64,000 bases of DNA from AP-15 sp963724435 (GTDB lineage Bacteria; Pseudomonadota; Alphaproteobacteria; ATCC43930; CGMCC-115725): the NCBI GenBank assembly GCA_963724435.1, contig CAVRUN010000010.1, forward strand, positions 186,001 to 250,000, read 5' to 3'. Both the position numbers and the translations under genes were made by a program. This document shows, piece by piece, positions 35,040 through 43,599 of the stretch. The notes under the pieces are model-generated. The model was not told where the DNA came from. It worked only from the letters and a program-made list of their open reading frames with translations, and ran no database searches. The stretch's first letter is position 1. Every line of letters begins with the position of its first letter.

Positions 35040-35993
35040 TTATATCCGGCCCAGCACCGTCTCCCTGAACCGCCTCATTTCGGCGAGCGAGGCGTCGGCT
35101 TGCGGGCGCTCGAAATCGATGTCGATCGCGGACACGCCGAGATCGCGCAAGGCGCGGAAGTCGCCGACGATGTCGTCGGTGCCGCCGGAAAACAGGCGGC
35201 GTTTGCCGTCCGACGCAGTCGCCGGCACCGCCTCGCCATAACGCTTGACGCGATAGGTCAACGCGATGGCATTCGGGTCGCGGCCGGCGTCCTCGGCGAA
35301 CCGGCGCAATCGGGCAATGCCTGCGCGATAGCGCGGCAGGGTGTCGAGCAGGTGACGGTTGTTACTGCCGATCGGATACCAGGCATCGCCGAGGCGCGCC
35401 GCGCGGCGCAACGCCGGGCCGCTTTCACCGCCGACCCAGATTGGCGGATGCGGCTTTTGCACCGGCTTGGGCTCAAAGAGTACGTTTTCGAAATTGATCC
35501 AATCGCCGTGATGATGCGGCGAGTCCTCGGTCCACAATGTGCGAAACGCGCGGATGTACTCATCGGTCACCGCACCGCGCGCGGCAAAAGGGGTCACCGC
35601 AACCGCATCGAACTCGGCTTCGAGCCGCCCGGCGCCGATGCCAACCACCAGCCGTCCGCCCGACAAGGCGTCGATCGTCGCCAGCATCTTGGCGGCGAGC
35701 ACCGCCGGCCGGTAGGGCACGACCATGACCGCCAGGACCAGCCGGATGACTCGCGTCTTGGCGGCGACAAAGGCGGCCGCTGTCAGTTGGTCGTAGCGCC
35801 GCTCCGGCCCCTCGGTAAAGAACTCGCCGCTCTCGGAATAGGGATAGCCTGGCACCTGCAGGTTGGGCAGCACGATGTGGTCGGTCAAGGTCAGGTATTC
35901 GTAGCCGAGCGCCTCGCCTTCCTGCGCGATCCGGACCACCGTATCCGGGTCCGACATCGGCCCCGATATCGGCAGGTTGAAGCCGATCTGCAT
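35040..35993 (-). CDS. LLM class flavin-dependent oxidoreductase
   Basis: A 317-aa luciferase-like TIM-barrel protein. MQIGFNLPISGPMSDPDTVV, ALGYEYLTLTDHIVLP and SGGRLVVGIGAGRLEAEFDA are the family pattern (the F420/FMN-dependent TIGR03619-like group), with PPIWVGGESGPALRRAARLG in the second half. Electron carrier (FMN or F420) cannot be decided from sequence; FMN is more likely in alphaproteobacteria. GGAGGAAAG precedes the ATG. Confidence 0.87.
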   Translation of the reverse strand: MQIGFNLPISGPMSDPDTVVRIAQEGEALGYEYLTLTDHIVLPNLQVPGYPYSESGEFFTEGPERRYDQLTAAAFVAAKTRVIRLVLAVMVVPYRPAVLAAKMLATIDALSGGRLVVGIGAGRLEAEFDAVAVTPFAARGAVTDEYIRAFRTLWTEDSPHHHGDWINFENVLFEPKPVQKPHPPIWVGGESGPALRRAARLGDAWYPIGSNNRHLLDTLPRYRAGIARLRRFAEDAGRDPNAIALTYRVKRYGEAVPATASDGKRRLFSGGTDDIVGDFRALRDLGVSAIDIDFERPQADASLAEMRRFRETVLGRI

Positions 35994-36112
35994 TTCTTTC
36001 CTCCGACAGCGCCTTGGGAACGTGGCTAGCCGCGGAGATCACCCGCTGCGCGGCCAGCCATTCTCGGCGGATCCTGTTCCGCAGAGCGGAAGATCATCTT
36101 ATTGTATCGCGC

Positions 36113-36340
36113 ATGGATTATCGCGACCGCATCGTTATTGATCCTGAGATCCGCTTTGGCAAACCGTGTGTGCGCGGTACGCGCATTACGGTCGGCGATG
36201 TGCTGTCGTATCTCGCCTCTGGAATGAGCGAGCAAGAAATCCGGGCGGATTTTCCGCAATTGACCGGCGATGACATCCGCGCGTGCCTAGCCTTTGCTGC
36301 GGAGCGCGAGCGCCGTGCGATGAGTATTTCGACTCGCTGA
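36113..36340 (+). CDS. DUF433 family antitoxin-like protein
   Basis: A 75-aa protein that is a complete DUF433 domain: RIVIDPEIRFGKPCVRGTRI, then VGDVLSYLASGMSEQEIRAD and FPQLTGDDIRACLAFAAERE. DUF433 proteins are winged-helix antitoxins (VapB45 type) usually followed by a DUF5615 PIN-like toxin gene. No such toxin follows; the next gene starts 185 bases away and is unrelated. The open frame extends 99 bases upstream, but the ATG at 36113 is the family start. Confidence 0.85.
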   Translation: MDYRDRIVIDPEIRFGKPCVRGTRITVGDVLSYLASGMSEQEIRADFPQLTGDDIRACLAFAAERERRAMSISTR

Positions 36341-36525
36341 GCGGTCGGCGTTGTCGTCGACCAACGACCCCCCGACACTACCCGCATAACGGGCGTTCTG
36401 GTCAATCGCAGCATCCTCGCTTATAGAAGCCGGCGTTGCTAAAAAGGGAAGGCCGCGGATTGTTGGGGGCGATCAGCAGCGTATCACACCAAATTCTGCT
36501 TTTTCTATTTGGTGGCTTTAATAAC

Positions 36526-37074
36526 ATGGTGGATCGCACGGCGCTATGGACAGGCGCAATCGCGATCGTGACCGTGTTAGCTGCGGGCTTAGCAATATTC
36601 CAACTTCGCAATATTCGGCGGACCGCAAGCGCTGATTTCACAAAGAGATTCATTGACTCCTTTTTTGTAGCGGACACACGATGTCTCTTTACGTTGCTTC
36701 TCAACTCTGCGTTAGAATTCGATCTGAAAAAAATTTTAATTGACGGGCGCGAGCTCGATGAGCTGCCGTGCCTAAGAATAAAAAAGGTGGTGACAGATCA
36801 GTTAACAGGAATTGTGTCTTTTGACCCTACTAAGGCGGGCTATTCGGCCTTTGAGATTGATGATTTTCTACTTGGCCATTTTGAGGATGTTGGTTGGTAC
36901 ATACGGCATGGGTTAATGAATTTGAGGACGGCGGATCAAAGTTTCGGTTATTACTTGATTGCGACTGTTGAACACCCGGAAATGAAAAAATATCTCGATC
37001 ATCAGGGAGTTAAGGAATTCGGTTATACTGATCTTGCATGGCTTTACAGACGATTTAAGAGATTGCAGACGTAA
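36526..37074 (+). CDS. hypothetical protein with one N-terminal membrane segment (DUF4760-like)
   Basis: A 182-aa protein. WTGAIAIVTVLAAGLAIFQL (about residues 8-27) is a membrane anchor followed by a helical soluble domain with ASADFTKRFIDSFFVADTRC and LACKED alternation typical of DUF4760-like proteins, but the family assignment is tentative. The gene is AT-rich relative to the window, a possible sign of transfer. ATG at 36526 follows GGTGG; an open frame upstream to 36436 lacks a better start. Function unknown. Confidence 0.55.
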   Translation: MVDRTALWTGAIAIVTVLAAGLAIFQLRNIRRTASADFTKRFIDSFFVADTRCLFTLLLNSALEFDLKKILIDGRELDELPCLRIKKVVTDQLTGIVSFDPTKAGYSAFEIDDFLLGHFEDVGWYIRHGLMNLRTADQSFGYYLIATVEHPEMKKYLDHQGVKEFGYTDLAWLYRRFKRLQT

Positions 37075-37356
37075 GGTTGAAATTGCCAGGCTTTTATCTG
37101 GGCGGTACATTTCGGTATTTGATAACGGCATGTCAGGCGGGCTTGCTGTAGGCACCGCATAATGGGCTCCCACCAAATCAGCCGTAGGCGCGTCCCGCAC
37201 AACATCGGTATCGTTCACGGGTTAAAAGAGGTATTGTGCGCCAGCTGATGGAGCCTGTCAAAGTCGCGAGAGATACGTCCTCGCGGCACTCAGTTTTTGC
37301 TCTTTAGAGACAATAATATGATACGATGCGTTACCTTATTTGAGGGCCAAAAGATT

Positions 37357-37746
37357 ATGGTTCGCCCACTCGGAATTTCCCTAGTTTTAATAATGTTAAT
37401 TTCGCCGATACCGGTAACGGCGCAGTGTGTCGGATATGCTGGACCAGGCGGCCCATGTTCGATGGGCCCGGGCGGCGGCCTCTCGATGGGCCCGGGCGGC
37501 GGCCTCTCGATGGGTCCCGGTGGCGGGCTCTCGATGGGTCCCGGCGGTGGTCTCTCGATGGGCCCGGGCGGCGGCCTTTCGATGGGTCCCGGTGGAGGAC
37601 TTTCGATGGGTCCCGGTGGAGGACTTTCGATGGGTCCCGGTGGAGGACTTTCGATGGGTCCCGGTGGAGGACTTTCGATGGGTCCCGGTGGAGGACTTTC
37701 AAACGGTCCTAATCCTTGGCGTCGCGTCCCTGCCCCAGGCTACTAG
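37357..37746 (+). CDS. secreted GPGGGLSM repeat protein
   Basis: A 129-aa protein: signal peptide (residues 1-24, VRPLGISLVLIMLISPIPV then TAQ), CVGYAGPGGPC linker, then about eleven copies of the octapeptide GPGGGLSM (residues about 34-117) and a short tail (NGPNPWRRVPAPGY). Two cysteines sit near the mature N-terminus. Similar glycine-proline-rich repeat proteins occur in Bradyrhizobium-like bacteria; their role is unknown, possibly surface-exposed. ATG at 37357 is preferred after GAGGG; upstream in-frame ATGs at 37318 and 37297 would precede the signal peptide. Confidence 0.75.
   Translation: MVRPLGISLVLIMLISPIPVTAQCVGYAGPGGPCSMGPGGGLSMGPGGGLSMGPGGGLSMGPGGGLSMGPGGGLSMGPGGGLSMGPGGGLSMGPGGGLSMGPGGGLSMGPGGGLSNGPNPWRRVPAPGY
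37459..37702 (+). repeat. 24-bp tandem repeat array coding GPGGGLSM
   Basis: About ten 24-base units based on TCGATGGGTCCCGGTGGAGG plus CTT follow one another. The five last units (from about 37582) are nearly identical, whereas the earlier ones differ at third positions, which suggests recent expansion at the 3' side of the array. Confidence 0.93.
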
Positions 37747-37851
37747 CGCCCGTAGACGAATACCCGAGCAGCGAAGTTGTCGCTCGTGCCGCCGAGGACG
37801 GACAGATCTTCAACTAGCTTCGTTCGGCCCTTTTCTGAAAAATTTCTGTTC

Positions 37852-37917
37852 GTCATGCCGGCGAAGGCCGGTATCCATTGCTGACCTGGATCCCGACCTT
37901 CGTCGGGATGGCATGAC
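37852..37917. repeat. dispersed palindromic repeat
   Basis: GTCATGCC at 37852-37859 pairs with GGCATGAC at 37910-37917, and inside it TCCCGAC (37891-37897) pairs with GTCGGGA (37902-37908). This is the alphaproteobacterial intergenic palindrome type (GTCATGCCGGCGAAGGCCGG form); similar elements occur at about 40475, 57703 and 58264. Confidence 0.75.
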
Positions 37918-38033
37918 TGGCCGACATCGCGAGCCCTTAGGCTGTGAGCTTCTAGCGTTTAAACCGGCGACCAAACCAATTCGTTCGGCGGGCCGCAGCT
38001 GCAAGGCGGAGCGTTTTCGGGTTCTGCTGGCGC

Positions 38034-38240
38034 TCAGTTGGAGCTGCGGATTTCGGCGATGTCCTGGGCGAAGATCATTTCTTCGCTGCCGACGACCGCG
38101 GGGTCGGCGGGCGAACTGAGATAGCGGGCGAACACCCACACACCGTCGAGCGGGTTCGACACCACTTCCGCGACGGCACCATTGACCAGTAGGATCTGCA
38201 TTCCCGGCGTCAGCTCGCGGGTGTTGACGAGTTCGCTCAT
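38034..38240 (-). CDS. small protein co-encoded with the Rieske dioxygenase
   Basis: A 68-aa soluble protein (MSELVNTRELTPGMQILLVN, then VAEVVSNPLDGVWVFARYLS). Its ATG overlaps the dioxygenase alpha stop (ATGA), so it is translated after it, and it is the last gene of the aromatic-degradation cluster. The beta-rich, KOW- or SH3-like look (PGMQILLVNGAVAEV) suggests a small barrel. I recognise no family; an accessory or folding role for the oxygenase is only a guess from position. Confidence 0.7.
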   Translation of the reverse strand: MSELVNTRELTPGMQILLVNGAVAEVVSNPLDGVWVFARYLSSPADPAVVGSEEMIFAQDIAEIRSSN

Positions 38241-39628
38241 TCGGCAGCCCGCACGAGACCGGGTTCGGCCCGGCGCCAAGTGGCAAGCTCGTCCCAGCTC
38301 TCGGCTTCCATAAACTCGGCCCAGCGGCGGTAAAGATTGCGCAGATTGTGCTCGCTCGACTTGGCCTCGGTGATGTCCATCACCGTACCGGGGATGCGCA
38401 GCCCCTGATATTCGTAATCCGCGACCTCGTATCCCTGCCCCTGTTCATAGGTATACGGAAACCGCCGCGCGATCACGCCACGGCTCGCGGCATGCGCGTA
38501 ATTCCAGTTTTCCATATCGTCCTGCTCGGTCATCCCGGCCGGGCCCGAGTAGCGGATGTAGTAGTCGCGCAAGAAATCCTTGACCTGTTGCGGGGCTGCC
38601 TTATCGACAAAATACCAGCGCCAGCACTCGGTCTGGTGCGCCCCGCGCGGATGCCATACCGCGATCGTCCGCGGCTGGCGCGGGTGCAGCGCCGTATTCG
38701 GGAAAAGCTCGCCGGGGCTGCCGATCACCCGTCCCCATTCACCGTATTTGCGCCGCCGCTGTTCTTCGCAATGCGCGAAGTATTCCGAGACGATTGGCGA
38801 ATGCGCGTAAGCCGGCGGTACCGGTTGGCCCTGCGGCAACACATAAACCCCGGTTTGGTGACCGCGCTCGTAAAACGACACCTGCAGCCGACGCGCCAAC
38901 TCGCGCTCGCGCATGTCGCGGCGGCCGCTGCCGGATGGGCCGATGCCGGCGAGATCGACCGAGCGGTGGCTGATGTTGTGATAGCTGTCGCCACAGAAAT
39001 TCTCGGCCGGGAATTTCCAGTTGCACGGGATCAGCCATTTCTGCACGCCACCGAGGACCTCGGCGCCGCCCTCGCCGCCGTCCCAGGTCTCCAATGTCAG
39101 GTCGAGATAGCGTGCGAACTCGCCGAGATATTCGCTGAAAGAGGGCGCCGCCGGGTCCCAAGTGGCAAAGATCGCCCCCTTGTAGTTGCACAATTGCGCA
39201 ACCTCGACCAAACCCCATTGCGAGCGGTCGAGCGTTGAGTGATAGGCCTCGCGAAAATACGGCACGCCGACCAGCTTGCCGTCGGTGCCGTAGCTCCAGC
39301 CGTGATAGGGGCAGGTAAAGACCGGCGTATTGCCCTCGTCATAGCGGCACACCTTCATGCCGCGATGGCGGCACGAATTGAGGAACACATGGATCTCGCC
39401 GGCGCGGTCGCGGCACAGGATCACCAATTCCTCGCCCATGCCCGAGACAAAGAAATCGCCGGGGTTGGGGATCTGGCTCTCGTGGCCGACAAACAGCCAG
39501 GCGCGGGCAAACAGCCGCTCCTGCTCCTGCGCGTAGATCGCGTCATTGACAAAGATCTCGCGGCTGATCTGGCCTTTCGCCAAATCGACGAGACCCTTGC
39601 GGTAGCCTTGGGTTGTCGCCGTCGTCAT
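38237..39628 (-). CDS. aromatic ring-hydroxylating dioxygenase, alpha (Rieske) subunit
   Basis: A 463-aa oxygenase large subunit. The Rieske 2Fe-2S ligands are C86 and H88 (CRHRGMKVC) and C106 and H109 (CPYHGWSYG), and the catalytic iron site follows in NFCGDSYHNISHRSVD. It inserts O2 into an aromatic acid or ring together with the beta subunit upstream. Substrate is unknown; no ferredoxin or reductase gene is in the cluster, so electrons must come from elsewhere. The ATG at 39628 follows GGAGG. Gene order is beta, alpha, small protein in one direction. Confidence 0.92.
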   Translation of the reverse strand: MTTATTQGYRKGLVDLAKGQISREIFVNDAIYAQEQERLFARAWLFVGHESQIPNPGDFFVSGMGEELVILCRDRAGEIHVFLNSCRHRGMKVCRYDEGNTPVFTCPYHGWSYGTDGKLVGVPYFREAYHSTLDRSQWGLVEVAQLCNYKGAIFATWDPAAPSFSEYLGEFARYLDLTLETWDGGEGGAEVLGGVQKWLIPCNWKFPAENFCGDSYHNISHRSVDLAGIGPSGSGRRDMRERELARRLQVSFYERGHQTGVYVLPQGQPVPPAYAHSPIVSEYFAHCEEQRRRKYGEWGRVIGSPGELFPNTALHPRQPRTIAVWHPRGAHQTECWRWYFVDKAAPQQVKDFLRDYYIRYSGPAGMTEQDDMENWNYAHAASRGVIARRFPYTYEQGQGYEVADYEYQGLRIPGTVMDITEAKSSEHNLRNLYRRWAEFMEAESWDELATWRRAEPGLVRAAE

Positions 39629-39852
39629 AGCCGCACCTCCGTTAATATTTTCACCAATGGGACAGTGAGACAACGAGGTCATCGACCTGTCCTATTGCAT
39701 CGCGGCATATCACCAGCCCCGCCCCCCGGACGAAGTCAATGGCTCGAAGTTGCGGACCTAGCGGAAAAGCTGACGCTCGGGTTCCCGCTTTCGTAGTTGG
39801 CGTGTCCGAGGAGTACTGGCCTCTCGCCGTCGTCACCGCCTCATTGTGCATC

Positions 39853-40398
39853 TTAAAAGAAAAACGTCAGGTTTTTGGTCAGCAGCACGTTCTGGTCGAG
39901 GATGATTTTGCGGCGCGCGATCTGCCAGCCGGAACCACTGCGGCGCAGCCGGTCCTCGCGCTTGCCGACGAGGATGTCGGTCTCGGTCTCGACCCGGTTG
40001 CGGTAGATCAGAAACCGGCATTTGACCGCGACCTCGGCGGCGTCGCTGACCGAAGGCGTCGCCTCGAGCAATTGCACATTCGAGACGATGTGGGTGATCC
40101 GCGACACCGGCTCCTCGGCCCAATGAATGCCGGTCAGGATCTGCTTGACCCGGCGGTCCAGGGTCTCGCGGCCCTCGTCGAACCAGTTGATGTCGTGGTC
40201 GGCGCGGGTAAACTCGCGCTCCTGCTCGCCAACTTTGACATTGCGCCGCATCGGCATCCAATACCGGATGTCGTCGGCGATCAATGCCAGCCAGTCTTCG
40301 TACCGCCGCTCGTCGAGGAGTTCCGCCTCCTGATAGAGGAACTCCTCGATCTCCTGCTTTAGCAGTAGCCGCGCTAACTGGTCGGATTGGCCGCTCAT
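39853..40398 (-). CDS. aromatic ring-hydroxylating dioxygenase, beta subunit
   Basis: A 181-aa subunit of the SnoaL-like fold. EIEEFLYQEAELLDERRYED, IRYWMPMRRNVKV and THIVSNVQLLEATPSVSDAA are typical of small subunits of ring-hydroxylating dioxygenases, which stabilise the trimer and shape the active site. It precedes the alpha gene by about 220 bases on the same strand, the reverse of the usual alpha-beta order. Confidence 0.88.
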   Translation of the reverse strand: MSGQSDQLARLLLKQEIEEFLYQEAELLDERRYEDWLALIADDIRYWMPMRRNVKVGEQEREFTRADHDINWFDEGRETLDRRVKQILTGIHWAEEPVSRITHIVSNVQLLEATPSVSDAAEVAVKCRFLIYRNRVETETDILVGKREDRLRRSGSGWQIARRKIILDQNVLLTKNLTFFF

Positions 40399-40474
40399 AA
40401 GTGCCCTTCTATTCTTTATGGGTCACCCCTGTAAAAGCGGGAGCCCAGGGCTACTGCAGGATCGCTCGACACTG

Positions 40475-40496
40475 GATTCCCGCTTTCGCGGGAATC
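40475..40496. repeat. dispersed palindromic repeat hairpin
   Basis: GATTCCCGC at 40475-40483 pairs with GCGGGAATC at 40488-40496 around TTTC. It sits between the VOC and beta-subunit genes of one operon, in a longer repeat that begins near 40420. Confidence 0.75.
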
Positions 40497-40530
40497 ACGA
40501 GTAAAACGCGCCTGAATAACCTACCCGCGG

Positions 40531-41052
40531 CTACTGCGCGGCGACGGGCTGCGGCGCCGGCGTCTGTGGCCGCATGAACGCCTCGTCGTTGTCCCACGGG
40601 CCGGGGAAACGGCCATTGCCGGTCTTCTCGCGGGTGAAGACGTGATAATCGACCGGCCATTCGGCGCGCGGCATCTCATAAAACACTTCGACGCCGTTGC
40701 CGTCGGGGTCACGCATATAGATGCCGAGCGAGATGCCGTGATCGGCGATGCGGTCGATCGGCTGCCCTTTTTCCTTGCAGCGCTGGTAGAACTCTTTCAA
40801 ATCGTCGAGCGACTCGAGCCGCCAGGCGAGATGGTTCAGGCCGACCTGGCCTTTCGGCTGCAACGGCGCGTCCGGTCCCAGTTGCATCAGCGCGACCTCA
40901 TGCGACTGCTCGGTGTCGGCCGACATAAAGGCGGCCCAGCCCGGTCGGTATTCGTAAGTGTGCAGCCCGAGCAGATCCTCATACCATTGTTTTGAGCGCT
41001 CGGCGTCGCGGACATACAGATTGACGTGTTGCAGATACATCGGCTTTTTCAT
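40531..41052 (-). CDS. VOC family (extradiol dioxygenase-like) protein
   Basis: A 173-aa protein of the vicinal oxygen chelate fold, with HVNLYVRDAERSKQWYEDLL in the first beta-alpha-beta module and RDPDGNGVEVFYEMP in the second, where the metal glutamate sits. GLNHLAWRLESLDDLKEFYQ gives the second histidine. The set H, H, E is that of extradiol ring-cleaving dioxygenases. As the cluster also codes for a hydroxylating system, ring cleavage of a catechol-like product is the likely role. The C-terminal proline-rich tail is dispensable-looking. Confidence 0.87.
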   Translation of the reverse strand: MKKPMYLQHVNLYVRDAERSKQWYEDLLGLHTYEYRPGWAAFMSADTEQSHEVALMQLGPDAPLQPKGQVGLNHLAWRLESLDDLKEFYQRCKEKGQPIDRIADHGISLGIYMRDPDGNGVEVFYEMPRAEWPVDYHVFTREKTGNGRFPGPWDNDEAFMRPQTPAPQPVAAQ

Positions 41053-41064
41053 CTTCCTCTCCTT

Positions 41065-41343
41065 TCACAAATTGTCGTCGTCGTTCCCGAGGAATTCGAG
41101 CACGCGATCCATCACTTCCTTTTTTGGGTAGATCGAGGCAAGCGCCCGCGCCCGGGTCAGCGGATCGCTGGCGAAAAAGCGCTCGTATAGCACTTGGCGA
41201 CTGCCAAAGGCATTGCCGGCGAGGTCCCAGGCGAGCCGGAATAATTTGACACGGTCCCGCGCCGGCGTCGTGTCTGTCGTCAGATACTGCTCAATATCGG
41301 CCTTCAGGGGCCCGTTAAAATCCGCCTCGCTCGGGAGTCTAGC
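41065..41343 (-). pseudogene. 3' part of the HpaB-like gene, in a shifted frame
   Basis: This frame supplies the missing C-terminus of the HpaB-like protein: LPSEADFNGPLKADIEQYL, LFRLAWDLAGNAFGSRQVLY and ERFFASDPLTRARALAS, all typical of the family. Adding one base near 41340 joins it to the main frame in the expected register (SSFML-R-LPSEADF). It is not a gene of its own. Confidence 0.85.
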
Positions 41344-42527
41344 ATAAAGCTGCTCGATCCGAGCAATTGCAGGATCTCGATCATACGCGGATAGGCGTTC
41401 ATGAACAAATTGCGCGGGCTCTCCGCCATCAGCGGATCGGGGCACATGACACCCCATCCATCGAGCTTGGCGTCAGCCTCGGCGGCGCGGATGCAGGCGC
41501 GTGTCAGTTGCGTCGTCAGCATCAATTCGCCGATCCGCTCTTCGACCTGCGGCAGATGGCCGTTGCCGAGCGTCTGGGTCATCAGCAACGCGGTGCCGAG
41601 GACGAATTCGCATTTGGCGAGGTTTTTCGCCGCCCCTTGATGCGCCGAATGCACCGAGGAATGGGTTGCGTGGGCGGTGGCATTCAGCCGGTCGACGTCA
41701 CCGAGCAAAAACACACGCTCCCACGGCACCATCACATCGTCGAAAAAAACGATGCAATCCATTTCCTCAAAGCGCGAACCCAGTGGCTGGTCGAAATGCG
41801 AGCGACCCTGGTCAAAGCTATCGCGGCACAGAAATTTGAGCCCCGGCGCACTGCACGGGATCGCAAAGCTCAGGGCGAACGGGCTGTGGCTTTCCGTGTG
41901 ACGCCCCATGCGCGGCGAATAAACCCCGATCTCGTCGGCGAGCGGCCCCAGGGTCGCGAGAATGCGCGCGCCGCGCACGACGATGCCGGCATCGGTCTCG
42001 CGCACGACTTCGAGCGCCGTCCCCTGCTGCAGGTTGAATACCCCCGAAGCGGTGCGGCTGCGCTGCAGGTTGATCAGCGAATGGGTCAGGGTCAGATCGT
42101 TTTCGCGGATGTACTCGTAATATCGCACCATGTTCTCGCCGAACTCGGGGCGGCCCTGGGCGAAGAATTCGGCCGCACCGGCCCAGGCGGCGTAAGTCAC
42201 ATTCATAAAATCGGGCGAGCGCCCCATCATGCCGCAGGTGGCGCGCGCCCAGTTCAGCATCATCGCACTGCGGCGCTCGAGATCCTCGCGGGTCCGTGGG
42301 ATGATGAATGAGAGACCGACCGGGTCGCCCGAACTCGGGGACGTATAGGTCATCTGGTCGTGCAACTCGGGATCGCACTGCAAGTCATAGAGTGAGGCGA
42401 TCGCGCGGGCGCCACCCTTGAGCCCAGGATGGCTCGTTACATCGCGGACGCGTTCGCCGCCGAGCCACACCTCGCGCTCCTGTTCGCGCAAACCCGCGAG
42501 ATATTGCCTTCCGCTACGCACTCCCAT
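41304..42527 (-). CDS. 4-hydroxyphenylacetate 3-hydroxylase family (HpaB-like) oxygenase, frameshifted at 3' end
   Basis: A flavin-dependent monooxygenase of the HpaB family, using reduced FAD to hydroxylate a phenol. GVRSGRQYLAGLREQEREVW is the family start, RSPDFMNVTYAAWAGAAEFF and FFDDVMVPWERVFLLGDVDR conserved core. ATG at 42527 follows GAGAGGCG. The frame leaves the family pattern at about 41345 (DSRARRILTGP), while the correct ending continues in another frame to 41065. It is the first gene of the cluster that also holds VOC and Rieske oxygenases. 4-Hydroxybutyryl-CoA dehydratase shares the fold, but its cluster cysteines are not evident. Confidence 0.88.
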   Translation of the reverse strand: MGVRSGRQYLAGLREQEREVWLGGERVRDVTSHPGLKGGARAIASLYDLQCDPELHDQMTYTSPSSGDPVGLSFIIPRTREDLERRSAMMLNWARATCGMMGRSPDFMNVTYAAWAGAAEFFAQGRPEFGENMVRYYEYIRENDLTLTHSLINLQRSRTASGVFNLQQGTALEVVRETDAGIVVRGARILATLGPLADEIGVYSPRMGRHTESHSPFALSFAIPCSAPGLKFLCRDSFDQGRSHFDQPLGSRFEEMDCIVFFDDVMVPWERVFLLGDVDRLNATAHATHSSVHSAHQGAAKNLAKCEFVLGTALLMTQTLGNGHLPQVEERIGELMLTTQLTRACIRAAEADAKLDGWGVMCPDPLMAESPRNLFMNAYPRMIEILQLLGSSSFMLDSRARRILTGP

Positions 42528-42704
42528 TACGCCTCTCCCAGCCGGCGAACTTGATGGAAAGATACGACAACAGCATCCGCAAAACCAGCGGGCTTGCCGA
42601 ACTTCGGGCAGGCCGGCGCATCTCCGGTATCGCAACCGGCTAATCGCAGCGGTCGGTCGTGACATACGAGACCGCCAGCTGTGCTTTATTGAAAGGTCTG
42701 CTTT

Positions 42705-42744
42705 ACTGAAAAGGTCTCGGCAAGACTGAAAAGGTCTCGGCAAG
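42705..42744. repeat. two 20-bp tandem repeats
   Basis: ACTGAAAAGGTCTCGGCAAG occurs twice without a gap at 42705-42724 and 42725-42744, in the 283-base space between the HpaB-like gene and NAD kinase. The core GAAAAGGTCTCG also occurs after the ThuA-like gene near 12950. Function unknown. Confidence 0.8.
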
Positions 42745-42810
42745 AAACCGAGCCTGTGAATTGGCTTGTCCTTTAGCCTATGGGTTTCTAGCCGCCGCCC
42801 GCGGCACTCA

Positions 42811-43599
42811 TCAGGTCGCGAATTGCTCCTTGAAGACGCGTTCCTCAAGATTGGCTTCGTGATCGAACAGCAACGTCATTGAGATGTCACGGTTTTCGTG
42901 AACTTCGACGCTGACCACGTCGCGCGCCTCGGTAAAATCAGCGACCGCGCTGACCGGGCGTTTTTCGGTTTCGAGCGCATCGATCCTTACTTGCGCCTCG
43001 TGGCGCAACAGCGCGCCGCGCCATCGCCGAGGCCGAAACGCACTGATCGGGGTCAACGCCAAGACCCCAGCGCCGAGCGGGATAATCGGTCCGTGCGCCG
43101 ACAAATTGTAGGCGGTGCTGCCGACCGGTGTCGCGACCATGATGCCGTCCGCCATCAGCTCGTCGATCCGGGTTACCCCATCCACAATGATCTTGAGCTT
43201 TGCCGCCTGACGGCTCTCGCGTAACAGGGATACTTCGTTGAAAGCGAGCGCTCGATGACGGCTGCCATCCTCGTTGCGGGCCACCATTTCAAGCGGGTGT
43301 AGGACAACGGGCTGCGCTTGCGCCAACCGCTCGAAGAGCCCCTCGGGACGGTAGAGGTTCATCAGAAAGCCGACACTGCCGCGGTGCATCCCGTAGATCG
43401 GCACGCCTTGCGGCAGGAACCGATGCAGGGTCTCAAGCATAAAACCGTCGCCGCCGAGCGGTATCACAATATCCGCAAGCTCGGGGGAAACACAGGCATA
43501 GAGCCGATTGAGCTCTTCTAGTGCTTCTTGAGCAGCTTCGGTTTCGGCGGCAACCACCGCGATGCGCGGCGCGGCGGCGCGCGGGGAGGGTGCCGTCAC
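42811..43599 (-). CDS. nadK: NAD kinase
   Basis: A 262-aa NAD+ kinase, making NADP+ in the cytoplasm. The GGDG motif is IPLGGDGFMLETLHRFLPQ, the second conserved block FNEVSLLRESRQAAK, and GSTAYNLSAHGPIIPLGAGV binds NAD. The start is a GTG whose last two bases form part of the moaA TGA (GTGA, 43596-43599), so translation is coupled to moaA. Confidence 0.93.
   Translation of the reverse strand: MTAPSPRAAAPRIAVVAAETEAAQEALEELNRLYACVSPELADIVIPLGGDGFMLETLHRFLPQGVPIYGMHRGSVGFLMNLYRPEGLFERLAQAQPVVLHPLEMVARNEDGSRHRALAFNEVSLLRESRQAAKLKIIVDGVTRIDELMADGIMVATPVGSTAYNLSAHGPIIPLGAGVLALTPISAFRPRRWRGALLRHEAQVRIDALETEKRPVSAVADFTEARDVVSVEVHENRDISMTLLFDHEANLEERVFKEQFAT

Noticed and set aside
37459..37702. 24-bp repeats as a CRISPR array
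   Set aside because: Units are directly tandem without spacers and lie within a coding frame.
41367..42311. Plus-strand open frame opposite the HpaB-like gene
   Set aside because: Complement of a conserved gene; its residues are low-complexity and match no family.
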